Of a stretch of 64,000 bases of DNA, positions 26,198-35,609 are shown in pieces. A program made the translations under genes and the position numbers. Every line of letters starts with the position of its first letter. Within the stretch, counting starts at the first letter, position 1. A model generated the notes under the pieces. The model did no database searches, had not been told where the DNA came from, and was given only the letters and a program-made list of their open reading frames with translations. Source of the DNA: CBDCME01 sp965218865 (GTDB taxonomy: Bacteria > Pseudomonadota > Alphaproteobacteria > JAAXGF01); the NCBI GenBank assembly GCA_965218865.1, contig CBDCME010000043.1:124001-188000 (forward strand), written 5' to 3'.

Positions 26198-26455
26198 TCA
26201 AAAATTCGGACGAACTATAAAATCGCGGCGGCGAGAGTCGAGGGGTATCCCCCGCTTGGCCTTCTCGCTTGCCATAAAATCGTCAATGTCCAACACCAGC
26301 GTAACGGCCTCGCGGATTGCCTCTGAGCGCGTCATCCCGTAGCGAGCGGCCCATTCATCAACACGATCCCTGAGACCCGCCGGCCAGCGCATGTCCATTC
26401 TGACCAGGTTCTCGCCGTTCGGTTTTGAGGGTGGTTTCGATGCGGGTTTCGACAT
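26198..26455 (-). CDS. ribbon-helix-helix (CopG/Arc-like) protein
   Basis: 85 aa from the ATG at 26455 (12 more codons if the ATG at 26491 is used; neither has a clear RBS). A Lys/Pro-rich N-terminus precedes an RHH fold: strand ENLVRMDMRWP, helix LRDRVDEWAARYG, then MTRSEAIREAVTLVL. Such proteins are DNA-binding repressors of plasmids, phages or toxin-antitoxin units. No toxin is visible beside it. Probably part of the decayed mobile element ending at tRNA-Arg. Confidence 0.7.
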   Translation of the reverse strand: MSKPASKPPSKPNGENLVRMDMRWPAGLRDRVDEWAARYGMTRSEAIREAVTLVLDIDDFMASEKAKRGIPLDSRRRDFIVRPNF

Positions 26456-26526
26456 TGCAATAAGATAACGTCTTTGCCGGTGTGTGTACATGGGGATAGG
26501 TCAATGATGCTGACCTACATTTACGG

Positions 26527-27016
26527 TTAGCTCGCGGTTCGTCGCCGTAGGAATCCCAGGCTAGCGAGGCCGATGGCGAAGAGGGTGAGGGTGGTGGGTT
26601 CGGGAACGCTGGGGGGGTCGGAGGAAAGTTCAAACTCGGCGTTGAATATTCTAAAATGCGCTCCATCATAAGTTTCTGGCAATCCGCCAGGCCCAACATT
26701 GTTAAAATTCGCATACTCGATCGACACGCCGCTTGTGATCAGAGGCAATGGCAACCCGGGAACAGTCACGCCTGCGAGAATATCACCTCCAGTGTAAAGA
26801 AAACCGGATTGGGTGGTCCCAAGTATTATGTCGCCGATCTCGTCAAGAAATGAGTAGGTGAAATCGAAGTTTGCCGTGGCTCCAGGTGCATTGGGGTCAG
26901 CCAGGTCCAGTGTGGCTAGAGTCCCTACGCTTTGGTTGCCTGTGAAAACGGCAAAAACATTGAGTGTCTTATTATCCTCAAAGAATAGGTTCAGTCTAAC
27001 CGTATCCCCGTCATTA
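26527..27016 (-). pseudogene. PEP-CTERM protein, C-terminal fragment
   Basis: The open frame runs from the IS5 copy 3 border (27016) and ends with VPEPTTLTLFAIGLASLGFL then RRRTAS, a clear PEP-CTERM sorting signal. The beta-rich part (LFFEDNKTLNVFAVFTGNQS, FTYSFLDEIGD) resembles choice-of-anchor-type exported proteins. The N-terminal part including the signal peptide is missing; the other side of the IS does not restore it in an obvious frame. Confidence 0.75.
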
Positions 27017-28582
27017 GTCGTCCGTGAAGAACCCTGATTTCAAGCTGAAGCGGCGATTGGGTTTGCGGTGGGGTGCGAGATGTCGCTGAGGAGCGCGGCC
27101 AGGATTTGGACAAACAAACGCCTCAGCCATTTGAGGACAAGGCGGTAGTTGTAGCCGGCGCCGGCGAGGATGGCGTTGATCTTGTCGCCGTCGCGGCCTT
27201 TGAGGAAGTTGCGCCCCAGCCTGCCATCGCTCTTGAGATGTCCGATCACGGCCTCGACGGCGGAGCGCCGCCTGAGCTCCTTCTTGATCGTCGGCGTGAT
27301 GCCGCGTTTCTGGCCTGATCTAAAGACGCGGTGTTTGTTGGGGTAATCGTGGCCCTGGTATCCCTTGTCGACATAGATGCGCTCGGCCGATATCCCCGTC
27401 CAGCGTTCCATCTCTTCGATCACCTGCCTCAAGGTGTGGCCATCATAGGGATTGCCGTGGAAGGCCTTGACGTGGGCGACGAACTGGCCGCCGGGGGGGC
27501 GGGAATTGGTCGCCGCCACGGAGACCTTGCAGCCGAACTCGTACGGCTTGTGCGCCTTCCCTTTGCCGATGCATTCGACCTCGGGCGCGTGGAGCGAATA
27601 GACCTTGGGCAAGGGGTCGCGCCGCTTCTGGGTCGACACCCGCTCGGCCAGCCACAAGGGGCGGCGGAAGGTATCCCGTAGGCTCTCCTCCTGGGCCGTC
27701 TTGCGGCGGATGTCGCGGACGGTGCGCCCGAGATAGGTCTTGAGCTTGCGCAGGGCCTTGTTGGCCCGCTTGTGCTGTTTGGCATGGCGGTAGCGGCCTT
27801 GCATGATCAACGCCCTCTTGCCCAGGCGGGTATAGGACTGACGCAGGGCAATGCCGTGCTCCCGTGCCAGTCGCACCAGCCGCTCGCGGGCTCGTTGCAT
27901 CAGTTTGGCGGCGGTCGGAAAGGCAATCGCCTTCTCTTGTACGGTGGTGTCCACCGTCACCCGCTCGAGGTCCTTCTCCCGCAGCGCCCCCACCCGGTGG
28001 GCCACGGCCAGGCTCTCCTGGAATACCTTCTCCAAACCTTCCGGCCCGATCCGGTCCCGCCACCGGGTCATCGACGAGCGCTCCATGGGCAGCTCATGCT
28101 GAAAGTACTCTTCGCCGCAGAAGCACTGGAAGTATGGGTCGTAGACCCAGCGCTCGCAGACCTCCTCATCCGAGAGATCGAACATATGCTTGAGGATGTG
28201 CAGCCCAACCATCAACCGCGTCGGGACCCCCGGCCGACCCTCCTCCGAATACAAGGCTTCATAGGTCTCGTCGAAGAAAGTCCACGCGATCCGGCCCCCC
28301 AACACCACCAACTCGTGGCGCAGGTTGATGATGTTTTCGAACCGCGAGCGGAACAGGTCCTCTATTCCCGATGACACCTTGCGCGATGGCTTCATCACAG
28401 TTCTCCAATCCCAATCGACGGGAGCAGAGAATCACGTTCCGCAACGGAGGGGAATCCCCAAAATCAATTATTTCAAATCGCAAGCTTTTCAGGCCCAAAA
28501 CCCGTTTTCTTGCAAATCCGATTACTTCGCCAAACCGAAAGAGCTACCAACATCAGCCGCTTACGCGTTCTTCACGGGCGAC
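27017..28582 (-). mobile_element. IS5-family element, copy 3 (1566 bp)
   Basis: Borders GTCGTCCGTG (left) and CGGGCGAC (right). It cuts the PEP-CTERM fragment. Flanking bases (ATTA and AACA) do not form a duplication. Confidence 0.9.
27040..28395 (-). CDS. IS5-family transposase, copy 3
   Basis: 451 aa, intact, practically identical to copies 1 and 2. Confidence 0.92.
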   Translation of the reverse strand: MKPSRKVSSGIEDLFRSRFENIINLRHELVVLGGRIAWTFFDETYEALYSEEGRPGVPTRLMVGLHILKHMFDLSDEEVCERWVYDPYFQCFCGEEYFQHELPMERSSMTRWRDRIGPEGLEKVFQESLAVAHRVGALREKDLERVTVDTTVQEKAIAFPTAAKLMQRARERLVRLAREHGIALRQSYTRLGKRALIMQGRYRHAKQHKRANKALRKLKTYLGRTVRDIRRKTAQEESLRDTFRRPLWLAERVSTQKRRDPLPKVYSLHAPEVECIGKGKAHKPYEFGCKVSVAATNSRPPGGQFVAHVKAFHGNPYDGHTLRQVIEEMERWTGISAERIYVDKGYQGHDYPNKHRVFRSGQKRGITPTIKKELRRRSAVEAVIGHLKSDGRLGRNFLKGRDGDKINAILAGAGYNYRLVLKWLRRLFVQILAALLSDISHPTANPIAASA

Positions 28583-28727
28583 AACAATATATCCTTATCC
28601 TACGGGAAACGCGACGACCTGCCGCTGCCAAATACGGTTTTGCTCCGCCTACCATCGAAGCCTCAAAAGGCCCCAGCCAAAGCTCAATGGTGGTGACGGC
28701 CCCCCGGCGGTGAAGTTTGGCGAACTG

Positions 28728-29800
28728 TTATGGGTTACCCATCTGTCCTTCCACATGATCTGCAAACTGTGTCCATGCTTCCTTGGTCCTCGGGGACATC
28801 TCCAAGGGATCGGGTTTCAATTCGTTGGGCTTTCCATCGGCTAGAGGCGGCGAGACCTCCAAGATCGACAACAGCCGACCGCCGTAGGCTTTAATCGCCT
28901 GCGAGCTTTCAGGTTTCGGTTCATGCCAAAACCTCGTCCCCGCCGTGGTGTCCGGTGCCGTCACCAAGACGCGCGACAAAAATCCTTGGCCGGTTAGCAA
29001 GCCGTCGGCGAGCAGTTCCGCGGCGACATTGGGTTGCGCCATGAGGTGCATCGATACGCGCCGCCCCGGCAAGATTATCGTACCGTCGCCAGCCCGGACA
29101 CGACGTATCGGTTGCCCGTCCCACAGAGAGCTGAGGGCCGCGCCTGTCTTGAGGCGATGATCCTCCGACATACCGTGGCCGCCGATAAACTGTCCACCTT
29201 CGTCGGAAAACAGACCGACGCTCGGTTGCCCTTGCGCGAGCATTCGGCATAGGCCCTCGTAAGTTGGTTCGGGGCAGGTGAGCATGGGGTCGAGCGGCGC
29301 GGTGGGTGCCGGCCCCAGATCGTCGAGCGCGGCCTCCTTCGCGTCCAGCGTCCCGTAATGTTTCTTGTCGGCGACGATCTGGGATCGTTGCTTTTCCCAT
29401 GCGTCCTGTTTGTTCCGCCAAGCCGGCAGGTCGATATCGTATGCCTCCCGTAACTTTTCCTCCCGCTTACGAATTGGCCATAAAGCCTCGCGGTCGCAGC
29501 TACTCTTCCTCTCGCCGGTCTCAGCCACGGAAATGTAGAACCCGGACAAGGGTCTGATTTCTCCGGTCGGTAGGACGATGTCGCGATGCCCCTGTACGGC
29601 CAGCGTGGCAGCCGCCAATACACTTTGCGCGCAGATTGCCCGAGGGGCGCCTGAACCCTATCGTGAATGCCTTCCTCCGCCGCACCAAGGACACTGCCGA
29701 GCGCATCCACTGGGAACGGATCAGCCGGCGGCAATTCCCGTGTCAGCGGGCGTGGCGGCTCGGGCCGGAATTTGGTCTCCATGGTGTGTACCTTCGTCAT
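28728..29800 (-). pseudogene. DUF3987-family replication protein, frameshifted and truncated
   Basis: The N-terminal frame (from 29800: PPADPFPVDALGSVLGAAEE, then IHDRVQAPLG) and the main frame (CAQSVLAAATLAVQGHRDIV onward, ending at 28728) overlap out of register near 29640, indicating a single-base indel. DUF3987/YfjI-like proteins are ATPase-related replication proteins of prophages and integrative elements (SVGLFSDEGGQFIGGHGM is typical). The C-terminus stops after GQMGNP, where the family continues for about 150 residues. The ATG overlaps the stop of the upstream Toprim fragment. Confidence 0.75.
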
Positions 29801-29988
29801 TTAGCTTTCCTCTTGGCCACTGCGGCCAAAACATTGTTGAAGTCGTCGAACTGGGAAACCGGAAATATCAGCCGCACCGCGCGGCCCTGATGGTAGAAAG
29901 CCTCGGCGGCCTGATCGGCTAACCTAGATTTCCAGGATGACTCCATTTGATCGCCGAAAATCATAGCATGAGGGGCGATTGGGCGCAA
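29797..29988 (-). pseudogene. Toprim-domain primase, C-terminal fragment
   Basis: 63 codons resembling the end of element-encoded Toprim primases (WKSRLADQAAEAFYHQGRAV then RLIFPVSQFDDFNN). The N-terminal zinc finger and catalytic Toprim motifs are absent. ATGA overlap with the DUF3987 gene shows they formed one replication operon. Confidence 0.6.
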
Positions 29989-30917
29989 ATTTGGCCCCGA
30001 TCGACCAGCTTCAATCGCGATTTCGTCTCGTAGATGGGGAGACCAGAATGTCGCCTTCGGGTCAAGGGCGGCCGAATCTGCCGCCTACAACCCACGTCCG
30101 TAGCTAGAGGTTAGCTGCCGCTGCGGCCGAGAAAGCTGCCATTCCGCCTCTAGATTCCGGGGCCGAAGGTACTGCAGCCGTGGTTGTACGCAGCCCGAAT
30201 CGGCTCTTCATAGCCAGAACCGACCCTTCCGGCGCCAATCAGAGAATGTTCGCTCATAGGGGCAAAGCAGCTTTAACGGCTTGAGCTGCGGGGTATTCGG
30301 TGGATTTCAAACATGCTGGAGAGGCGGTCTGGACGGGCAAAGACAGGCAAATTCCACATTCAAGATTGCACATTGCGGCGGCGGTTTCGAGCTTCAGCAA
30401 TTGAGTTTTTCTCGCGCCGACATTGCGCGTCGCCTGGCTGCACCGCCTCGACCACCCTTCCCAACCAAATTACCGTTGGAGTAAAGGCCGACCATAAACT
30501 AACGTTCACGCTAATCTACACGTCGAGGATGGCGACCGCCAGGAACAGGCTCAGCGCGGCGACCGGAGGGTGGCCCCCCGGCGGTGCGTTTTGGGCATGG
30601 GAACATCCGCCGAGGAGCCATTCCCCCGTCTCCCTCACGAGGTCTGCCACGATAGAGCAGGATGCCGGGAGCGACAATGAGGTGGACAAAAAAATCCTCG
30701 CCGAAGCAGGGAGAGTTTAGGAGATTCGAATTGCTGTCGCGGGACTAGTGGGAACATGTCTAACCGCGTCAGCATCGCCACGATATAGCAGGATGCCGAC
30801 CAGGGCAAAGAAAAGCCCCCATCGCGGGGGCCAAGTTGTTGGGTATCCACCATCACGGACCTGGTGAAAGTAAAGTCCATGATGATGGGGCAGCACGATA
30901 GAGCAGGATGCCGGCCA
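29989..30917. other. decayed mobile-element DNA, no intact gene
   Basis: About 930 bases with several out-of-frame fragments. Contains the second copy of the AAAGCTGCCATTCCG remnant (about 30140) and three imperfect copies of a 20-odd-base unit, CACGATAGAGCAGGATGCCG, at about 30648, 30779 and 30895. No open frame here looks coding. Confidence 0.5.
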
Positions 30918-30925
30918 GGGCAAAG
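30646..30925. repeat. three spaced copies of a 24-base unit
   Basis: Units containing GATA(G/T)AGCAGGATGCCG begin near 30650, 30781 and 30897; the second and third also share CCAGGGCAAAG. Spacing (about 131 and 116) is too long and irregular for a CRISPR. Confidence 0.6.
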
Positions 30926-31401
30926 GAAACCAGATCGGCCGTGCCCCAAGAGGCCGGACGCCGGTGGTTGGCCGGAGCGCCAAGATGATCTCCAAGAGCA
31001 TGATTTCGGCCGTCTCCAACCGCGCCCTGATGCGCTTCATGCTGTATGATGGGGCGCTCAACGTCGATCGCTTCATCATCTTCCTGTGGCGGCTCATCAA
31101 GGACGAAAAGCAGAAGGTGTTCCTGATCGTCGACAATCTGAAGGTGCACCACGCCAAGTGGGTCAAGGCCTGGACTCTGAGCCATCGCCACGAGATCGAG
31201 CTGTTCTACCTCCCGGCCCCCGAGTGCAACCCGGACGAATACTTGAACAACGATGTCAAGCAGAAGTTGCGCCAAAAGCCGCAGCCCGGCACCAAGGACG
31301 AACTGGACAAGAATACCCGCGCCGTCTTGCGCGCAATTCAGCGTTCATCGGATCGAGTGCGCGGTTACTTCCGGCCCCACCCCGTCAAATACGCCGCCTG
31401 A
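30918..31401 (+). pseudogene. second-type IS630 transposase, C-terminal remnant
   Basis: The frame from the left border reads IGRAPRGRTPVVGRSAKMIS then VFLIVDNLKVHHAKWVKAW and LPAPECNPDEYLNNDVKQKL, the second and third catalytic motifs of an IS630-family DDE enzyme unlike the seven-copy element. The N-terminal half is missing. Confidence 0.8.
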
Positions 31402-31869
31402 TCGTCAGGTATCATATTAGGATATTAGTAGCTGGGGTGTCACATCGGTCGAATTGCCCACACCCAAGCTTCAGGCCGAGCACAACAGGCGTGAGTTCGT
31501 CATATCCGATGCCGAAGAACGACTGCTCCTCGACGCCGCCCTTGCCGACAGCAACTCACATATCTGGTTGTTCATCAAATTGGGATTGGCGAGCGGGTTG
31601 TGACACGCCGAAATTTTATCGGCCAGGTTTGAGAACTTCGATGCGGATCGCCGCCGGCTCCGGGTTCAAGTGAAGGGCGGGCGCGGGCGCGATCAGCCCC
31701 TAACACGGGGGATAACAGAGATTCTCGAAAAAGAGTGCGATATGGCGACCGTCCCGGACGGATGGATATTCCCGCACTCAAAAAGCGCGAGCGGCCATTA
31801 TGAAAGCATGAAGGCCCCATTTCGACGAATCGTAATAGCGGCCAGGTTGAACCCTAATACCAACCGCCC

Positions 31870-32475
31870 TTAACATTGACTTGTGCGAGCCCACGCTCTG
31901 AGGCCGATGGACATGATCTTCCAAGGTTGGTCGGTCAGGTTGTTCCAGGCTTGGCAAGAGGCCTCGACGATGGCTTCATAGGAGTCGAAGACACGATTGG
32001 AGAGCCAGTTCTGGCGGAGGTATTGCCAGACATTTTCGGCGGGATTGAGCTCCGGGGACTTGGGTGGCAAAGGCACGAGGGAGATGTTCTCCGGGATGCC
32101 GAGTTTGGCAGTGGTGTGCCATGCGGCTTGGTCGAGCAGCACGACGGCATGGGCGTTTGGGGCAACGGCCCGGCTGATTTCCTCGAGATGCAGGTCCATG
32201 GCTTCAGTATTGGCGCGCGGCATGACCAGCGCCGCGCCCTCACCGCGCTCGGGGCAGATGGCGCCGAAGAGATACGCCGAAGAGGTCCGTAGGTCCTTGA
32301 CCTGGCGCGGGCGCGATCCCTTTGGGGCCCACTGGCGCACCAGGCTGTTCTTCTGGCCGACGCGCATTTCATCTTGAAACCAAACCTCGATGGGCGTGTC
32401 CGGTGGCTGTGCCGCTACGATTTTCGCCAAGTGTTCGGGAAAACTTTTTTTTAAATTCCTCCTGTGCCCGCGCAT
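31870..32475 (-). CDS. IS630 transposase orfB, copy 4
   Basis: 201 aa, intact catalytic half ending AWARTSQC. Confidence 0.85.
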   Translation of the reverse strand: MRGHRRNLKKSFPEHLAKIVAAQPPDTPIEVWFQDEMRVGQKNSLVRQWAPKGSRPRQVKDLRTSSAYLFGAICPERGEGAALVMPRANTEAMDLHLEEISRAVAPNAHAVVLLDQAAWHTTAKLGIPENISLVPLPPKSPELNPAENVWQYLRQNWLSNRVFDSYEAIVEASCQAWNNLTDQPWKIMSIGLRAWARTSQC

Positions 32476-32935
32476 CCTGGCCGACGTGGCGCGGGCGCGC
32501 GGAAATATGCGAGAACCCGAGCGCGGCCAGCAGCTTGCCGACGCTCCGCTCGTGATAGTCCACGCCGAAGCGCGTTCGGATCAGTTGCTTGAGATCGATG
32601 CAGCGCCAGCGCACGACCCCATCCCGTTCGGGATCGGGACCGGCCTCGATAGCCCGCGAAAGCGCCGCCATTTGCGACGGCGTCAACCGACGCAACGCCC
32701 CGTTCGGCTTGCGGTCGATCAGACCGGCCGGACCTCCCGCGTTGAACCGGTGAACCCAGTCCCGCAACGTCTGCCGATCCATGCCGCCAATACCCGCCGC
32801 GCACGCTCGATCCATCCCATCGTAGATGGCCGCCATCGACAAAAGCCGTCGCGCCTGGTTCCCATCATCGCTCCGTGCCGCAAGAACACGGACTCTTTCA
32901 GCATCAAAGTCGTTTCGCAAAGGAATCGTTGGCAT
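32369..32935 (-). CDS. IS630 transposase orfA, copy 4
   Basis: 188 aa, intact; identical to copy 1. Confidence 0.85.
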   Translation of the reverse strand: MPTIPLRNDFDAERVRVLAARSDDGNQARRLLSMAAIYDGMDRACAAGIGGMDRQTLRDWVHRFNAGGPAGLIDRKPNGALRRLTPSQMAALSRAIEAGPDPERDGVVRWRCIDLKQLIRTRFGVDYHERSVGKLLAALGFSHISARPRHVGQDARAQEEFKKKFSRTLGENRSGTATGHAHRGLVSR

Positions 32936-33320
32936 TGAACACACTCCCTTGTTGCCAACAACCTTGAATCACACAAAACCTGGCGTGTAAACCTTTGCGC
33001 GAGTCAAACTCTAGGGCGGTTGGTATAAGATGGTCACTCCCCACACCATGCGCCATTCGGCGATCACGCGGCTGGCTGAGACCGGCACGGACATCAAAAC
33101 CATCCAAGAATTTTCTGGTCACGAAAGCCTCGCGATGATTCTGCGGTAAGCTCACGCTCAATACCGCACCGTCAACCGTGCCCTCGACAAGATGGAGGCG
33201 AGAACAGTCGCGGAACATCCGACCGCCCGCAAGCCCCTAAACCGCTGACCCGACTACACCAAAACTACACAAACGGGAATTTACCCGTACTGAAAGGTTC
33301 CCCTAACCCATTGAAAAAAT

Positions 33321-33397
33321 TGGCGCGCCCGAGAGGATTCGAACCCCTGACCCTCAGATTCGTAGTCTGATGCTCTATCCAGCTGAGCTACGGGCGC
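33321..33397 (-). tRNA. tRNA-Arg (anticodon ACG)
   Basis: Reading the minus strand: acceptor GCGCCCG/CGGGCGC with discriminator G and encoded CCA; D arm AGCTCAGCTGGATAGAGC; anticodon stem TCAGA-CTACGAA-TCTGA giving anticodon ACG; T arm with TTCGAAT loop. All stems pair (one G-U in the T stem). Its 3' end faces the degraded integrase, so it is the likely attachment site of that element; I did not find a second copy of the 3' end in the window. Confidence 0.97.
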
Positions 33398-33649
33398 GTC
33401 GCCGCGATCACGTCACGTAAGACCAAGGCAAGGTACGGAATTTGGCCGCTCGATTCAAGGCCGCCACGGCGTCCGTGGACCGGGCCGGCCCGGGAATTAG
33501 GAAATCGGGCTTGTCGCGACCCTAACGTTTGAGTAAACTCACGTTCGTGATTGGGGAAATGCTGATAAAATCGCTTTCGATAAACAGAATAGAGCGTAAT
33601 CTTGCCACTTCTTCCAATCACGTGAAGACTCATTTTCTCATGGTTCTTC

Positions 33650-34888
33650 ATGACTTTTCTTAAACGCCGGCCACGTCAAATCGCGTTTTCCGGAACCTTC
33701 GCGGCAATGGTCGCGGCGGTCGCCATGCTCGGCGGTTGTTCCGGGCTGTACGACGACTTGTGGCCCACGCTCACCGGTGACGATCCCGACCCGCGGCCGC
33801 CCGTAACCGTTGCGATCGAACCTTCGGAGGAAGAGCGGGCAGCGACCTTCCAGCCGCCTCCGCCGGCCGCCCCCCCGACTCGGCCGACCCAACCGGCAAC
33901 CGCCCCGGTAACCACGGCGACCGCGATCGCGTTGACATCGACCTCGCGCGCCGGCACCTCCCAGGCGACCGGAACCTTCGTGGGATCGAAGGTGGCCGAT
34001 TACCAATCCGAGCTCGCGGCGCTCAAGACTGCGATCATCAACGACGACGCGCGTTTCAACCAGCTCCGCCAGGTCAGCCAGGAAAACGCCCAGAGATACT
34101 ACGCCACCGTGGCGGCGATTTCGGCGCGCTTGCAGATCGGTACCACACCCGGCAATCCCGTCCTGGTAAGTCAGTGGAACACGGCTCAGAGCGAACTCGA
34201 CCGAATCGTGACGGACATCGCGGCGCTGAATTCCTTGTCGAACGCCGTTTCCGCCAACGCCACGATGGCGGCCTTCATGCTGGAAGAGATCCGCGCCTCG
34301 TTCGCGGTCGCCGGCGCTGTCGAGGAGGATCACCGTCAACTGACGTTTCTCGAGGACGAGGTCAATCGCACCGTCGTCCACCTCGATCGGCTGCTGAGCG
34401 AAATGAGCGAGACCATCAGCCGTCAGACCAACTACGTCAACAACGAGCGCACGAATCTTACGACACTCTCGCTGGCGATCAACAACGGCGAGATGTTCGG
34501 TCCGAGTTTGGCCAATCGGGCCTTCGCGGCCGCGCTTGCCGCCACCGGCCCCTCGCGGTCGGCCCTGGCGCCTGCCGTCGCGGCCGAACGCCGTCCCCTC
34601 GTCGTGATCCGCTTCGATCGGCCCGACGTTCCCTATCAGCAGGCGTTGTACGGAGCGGTTTCGAAGGCCCTCGAACGGCGCCCGGCGGCGGTCTTCGACA
34701 TCGTCGCCGTGGCCCCGAATCGGGGCACGCCGGCCGAGGTCGCCCTGAACGCCAACGCCTCGAAACGTAACGCCGAACACGTTCTTCGCTCCCTCAGCGA
34801 GATGGGACTGCCGAGTGATCGAGTCAACCTTTCCGCGACCACCCAGGCCTCGGCGGAAACCAACGAGGTCCACGTTTTCGTCCGTTGA
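33650..34888 (+). CDS. lipoprotein of unknown function
   Basis: 412 aa. Signal peptide with lipobox LGGC (AMVAAVAMLGGCSG), so membrane-anchored. A Pro/Thr-rich linker (residues 45-105) is followed by a long helical region (residues 115-270) and a C-terminal alpha/beta region (PLVVIRFDRPDVPYQQALYG, then RNAEHVLRSLSEMGLPSDRV) that resembles the peptidoglycan-binding OmpA-like beta-alpha layout without its classic motif. Followed 69 bases later by the ankyrin gene in the same direction. No family recognised with certainty. Confidence 0.8.
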   Translation: MTFLKRRPRQIAFSGTFAAMVAAVAMLGGCSGLYDDLWPTLTGDDPDPRPPVTVAIEPSEEERAATFQPPPPAAPPTRPTQPATAPVTTATAIALTSTSRAGTSQATGTFVGSKVADYQSELAALKTAIINDDARFNQLRQVSQENAQRYYATVAAISARLQIGTTPGNPVLVSQWNTAQSELDRIVTDIAALNSLSNAVSANATMAAFMLEEIRASFAVAGAVEEDHRQLTFLEDEVNRTVVHLDRLLSEMSETISRQTNYVNNERTNLTTLSLAINNGEMFGPSLANRAFAAALAATGPSRSALAPAVAAERRPLVVIRFDRPDVPYQQALYGAVSKALERRPAAVFDIVAVAPNRGTPAEVALNANASKRNAEHVLRSLSEMGLPSDRVNLSATTQASAETNEVHVFVR

Positions 34889-34957
34889 CGCCCCGGCGCG
34901 GGGCCGCGATCACGGACCGCGAGCGGGCTCCGTGGCAATCCCTCCAGTCCGCTGACC

Positions 34958-35521
34958 ATGCGTCGCCTCGCACCGGTATTTCTGGCGCTGGCCTTTCTCT
35001 GGCCGCAACCGGCGTTCGCCGACCAGGGAGGGGAACTTCTCGCGGCGGCAAAAATGGGCGATCGGGCCGAAGTCGAGCGGCTGATCGCGGCCGGCGTCGA
35101 CATCGAGACAGAGGATTGGGCAGGTTGGACCCCATTGGCCTGGGCATCCTTGCGTCTGCGCGACGACGTCATCCGGATCCTCGCGGAAGCCGGAGCCAAG
35201 ATCAACATTATCGCCCGCTCGGGCAAGAACAGCGGTACGCCTTTGATGCTGGCGGCGCGGCGCAAGAACGCGATCTCGACGGTACGCTTGCTCTTGGACC
35301 TCGGCGCCGAGGTCGATGGCGCCGATCAGTACGGCCGCACGGCGCTGATGCTGGCGGCGCGCCAGGGCGAGGTGGAGAACATATTCCTCTTGCTCGAAGC
35401 CGGCGCGAACCCCAATGCCGTGGCCGACCTGCCGAAAGGCAACACGGCCCTGAGACTGGCCCGGCGGGGCGGACACGGCGAGGCCATCCGCGTCTTGATG
35501 TACGCCGGCGCCAACCAATAG
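34958..35521 (+). CDS. exported ankyrin-repeat protein
   Basis: 187 aa. Signal peptide FLALAFLWPQPAFA, then four to five ankyrin repeats (DWAGWTPLAWASLRLRDDVI; SGTPLMLAARRKNAIS; YGRTALMLAARQGEVENI; GNTALRLARRGGHGEAI). Predicted periplasmic protein-protein interaction scaffold. A second exported-type ankyrin protein lies at the right end of the window. Confidence 0.88.
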   Translation: MRRLAPVFLALAFLWPQPAFADQGGELLAAAKMGDRAEVERLIAAGVDIETEDWAGWTPLAWASLRLRDDVIRILAEAGAKINIIARSGKNSGTPLMLAARRKNAISTVRLLLDLGAEVDGADQYGRTALMLAARQGEVENIFLLLEAGANPNAVADLPKGNTALRLARRGGHGEAIRVLMYAGANQ

Positions 35522-35609
35522 TCCCGCAGGCGGCGGCAGGGGCATTGCCTCGAAGTCCTGCCGCGCTACCTTCTCGACGCTTCGGGTCGCTTTCCGTCGG
35601 AGTTTCCGT

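Larger units (their letters stand above)
31858..33025 (-). mobile_element. IS630-family element, copy 4 (1168 bp)
   Basis: TAA on both sides (31855-31857, 33026-33028) and target CTAAG, proven by the restored integrase frame. This is the clearest case for a 3-bp TNA duplication. Confidence 0.96.
31430..33247 (+). pseudogene. tyrosine recombinase (integrase), interrupted
   Basis: Remaining reading: NRREFVISDAEERLLLDAAL, LASGL-stop-HAEILSARFENFD, then after IS630 copy 4 PHTMRHSAITRLAETGTDIK and EFSGHESLAMILR-stop-AHAQYRTVNRALDKM. The IS sits at a CTAAG with TAA duplicated; joining gives NPKMVTPHTMRH in frame. The TGA at 31602 replaces the codon of the first catalytic Arg (family L-R-H) and the TAA near 33148 replaces the nucleophilic Tyr codon (family R-Y-A-H). 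The N-terminal core-binding domain is missing. It ends 74 bases from tRNA-Arg, the usual integration target. Confidence 0.88.

Noticed and set aside
30646..30925. Three spaced repeats as a CRISPR array
   Set aside because: Only three imperfect units, irregular spacing over 110 bases, no cas genes.
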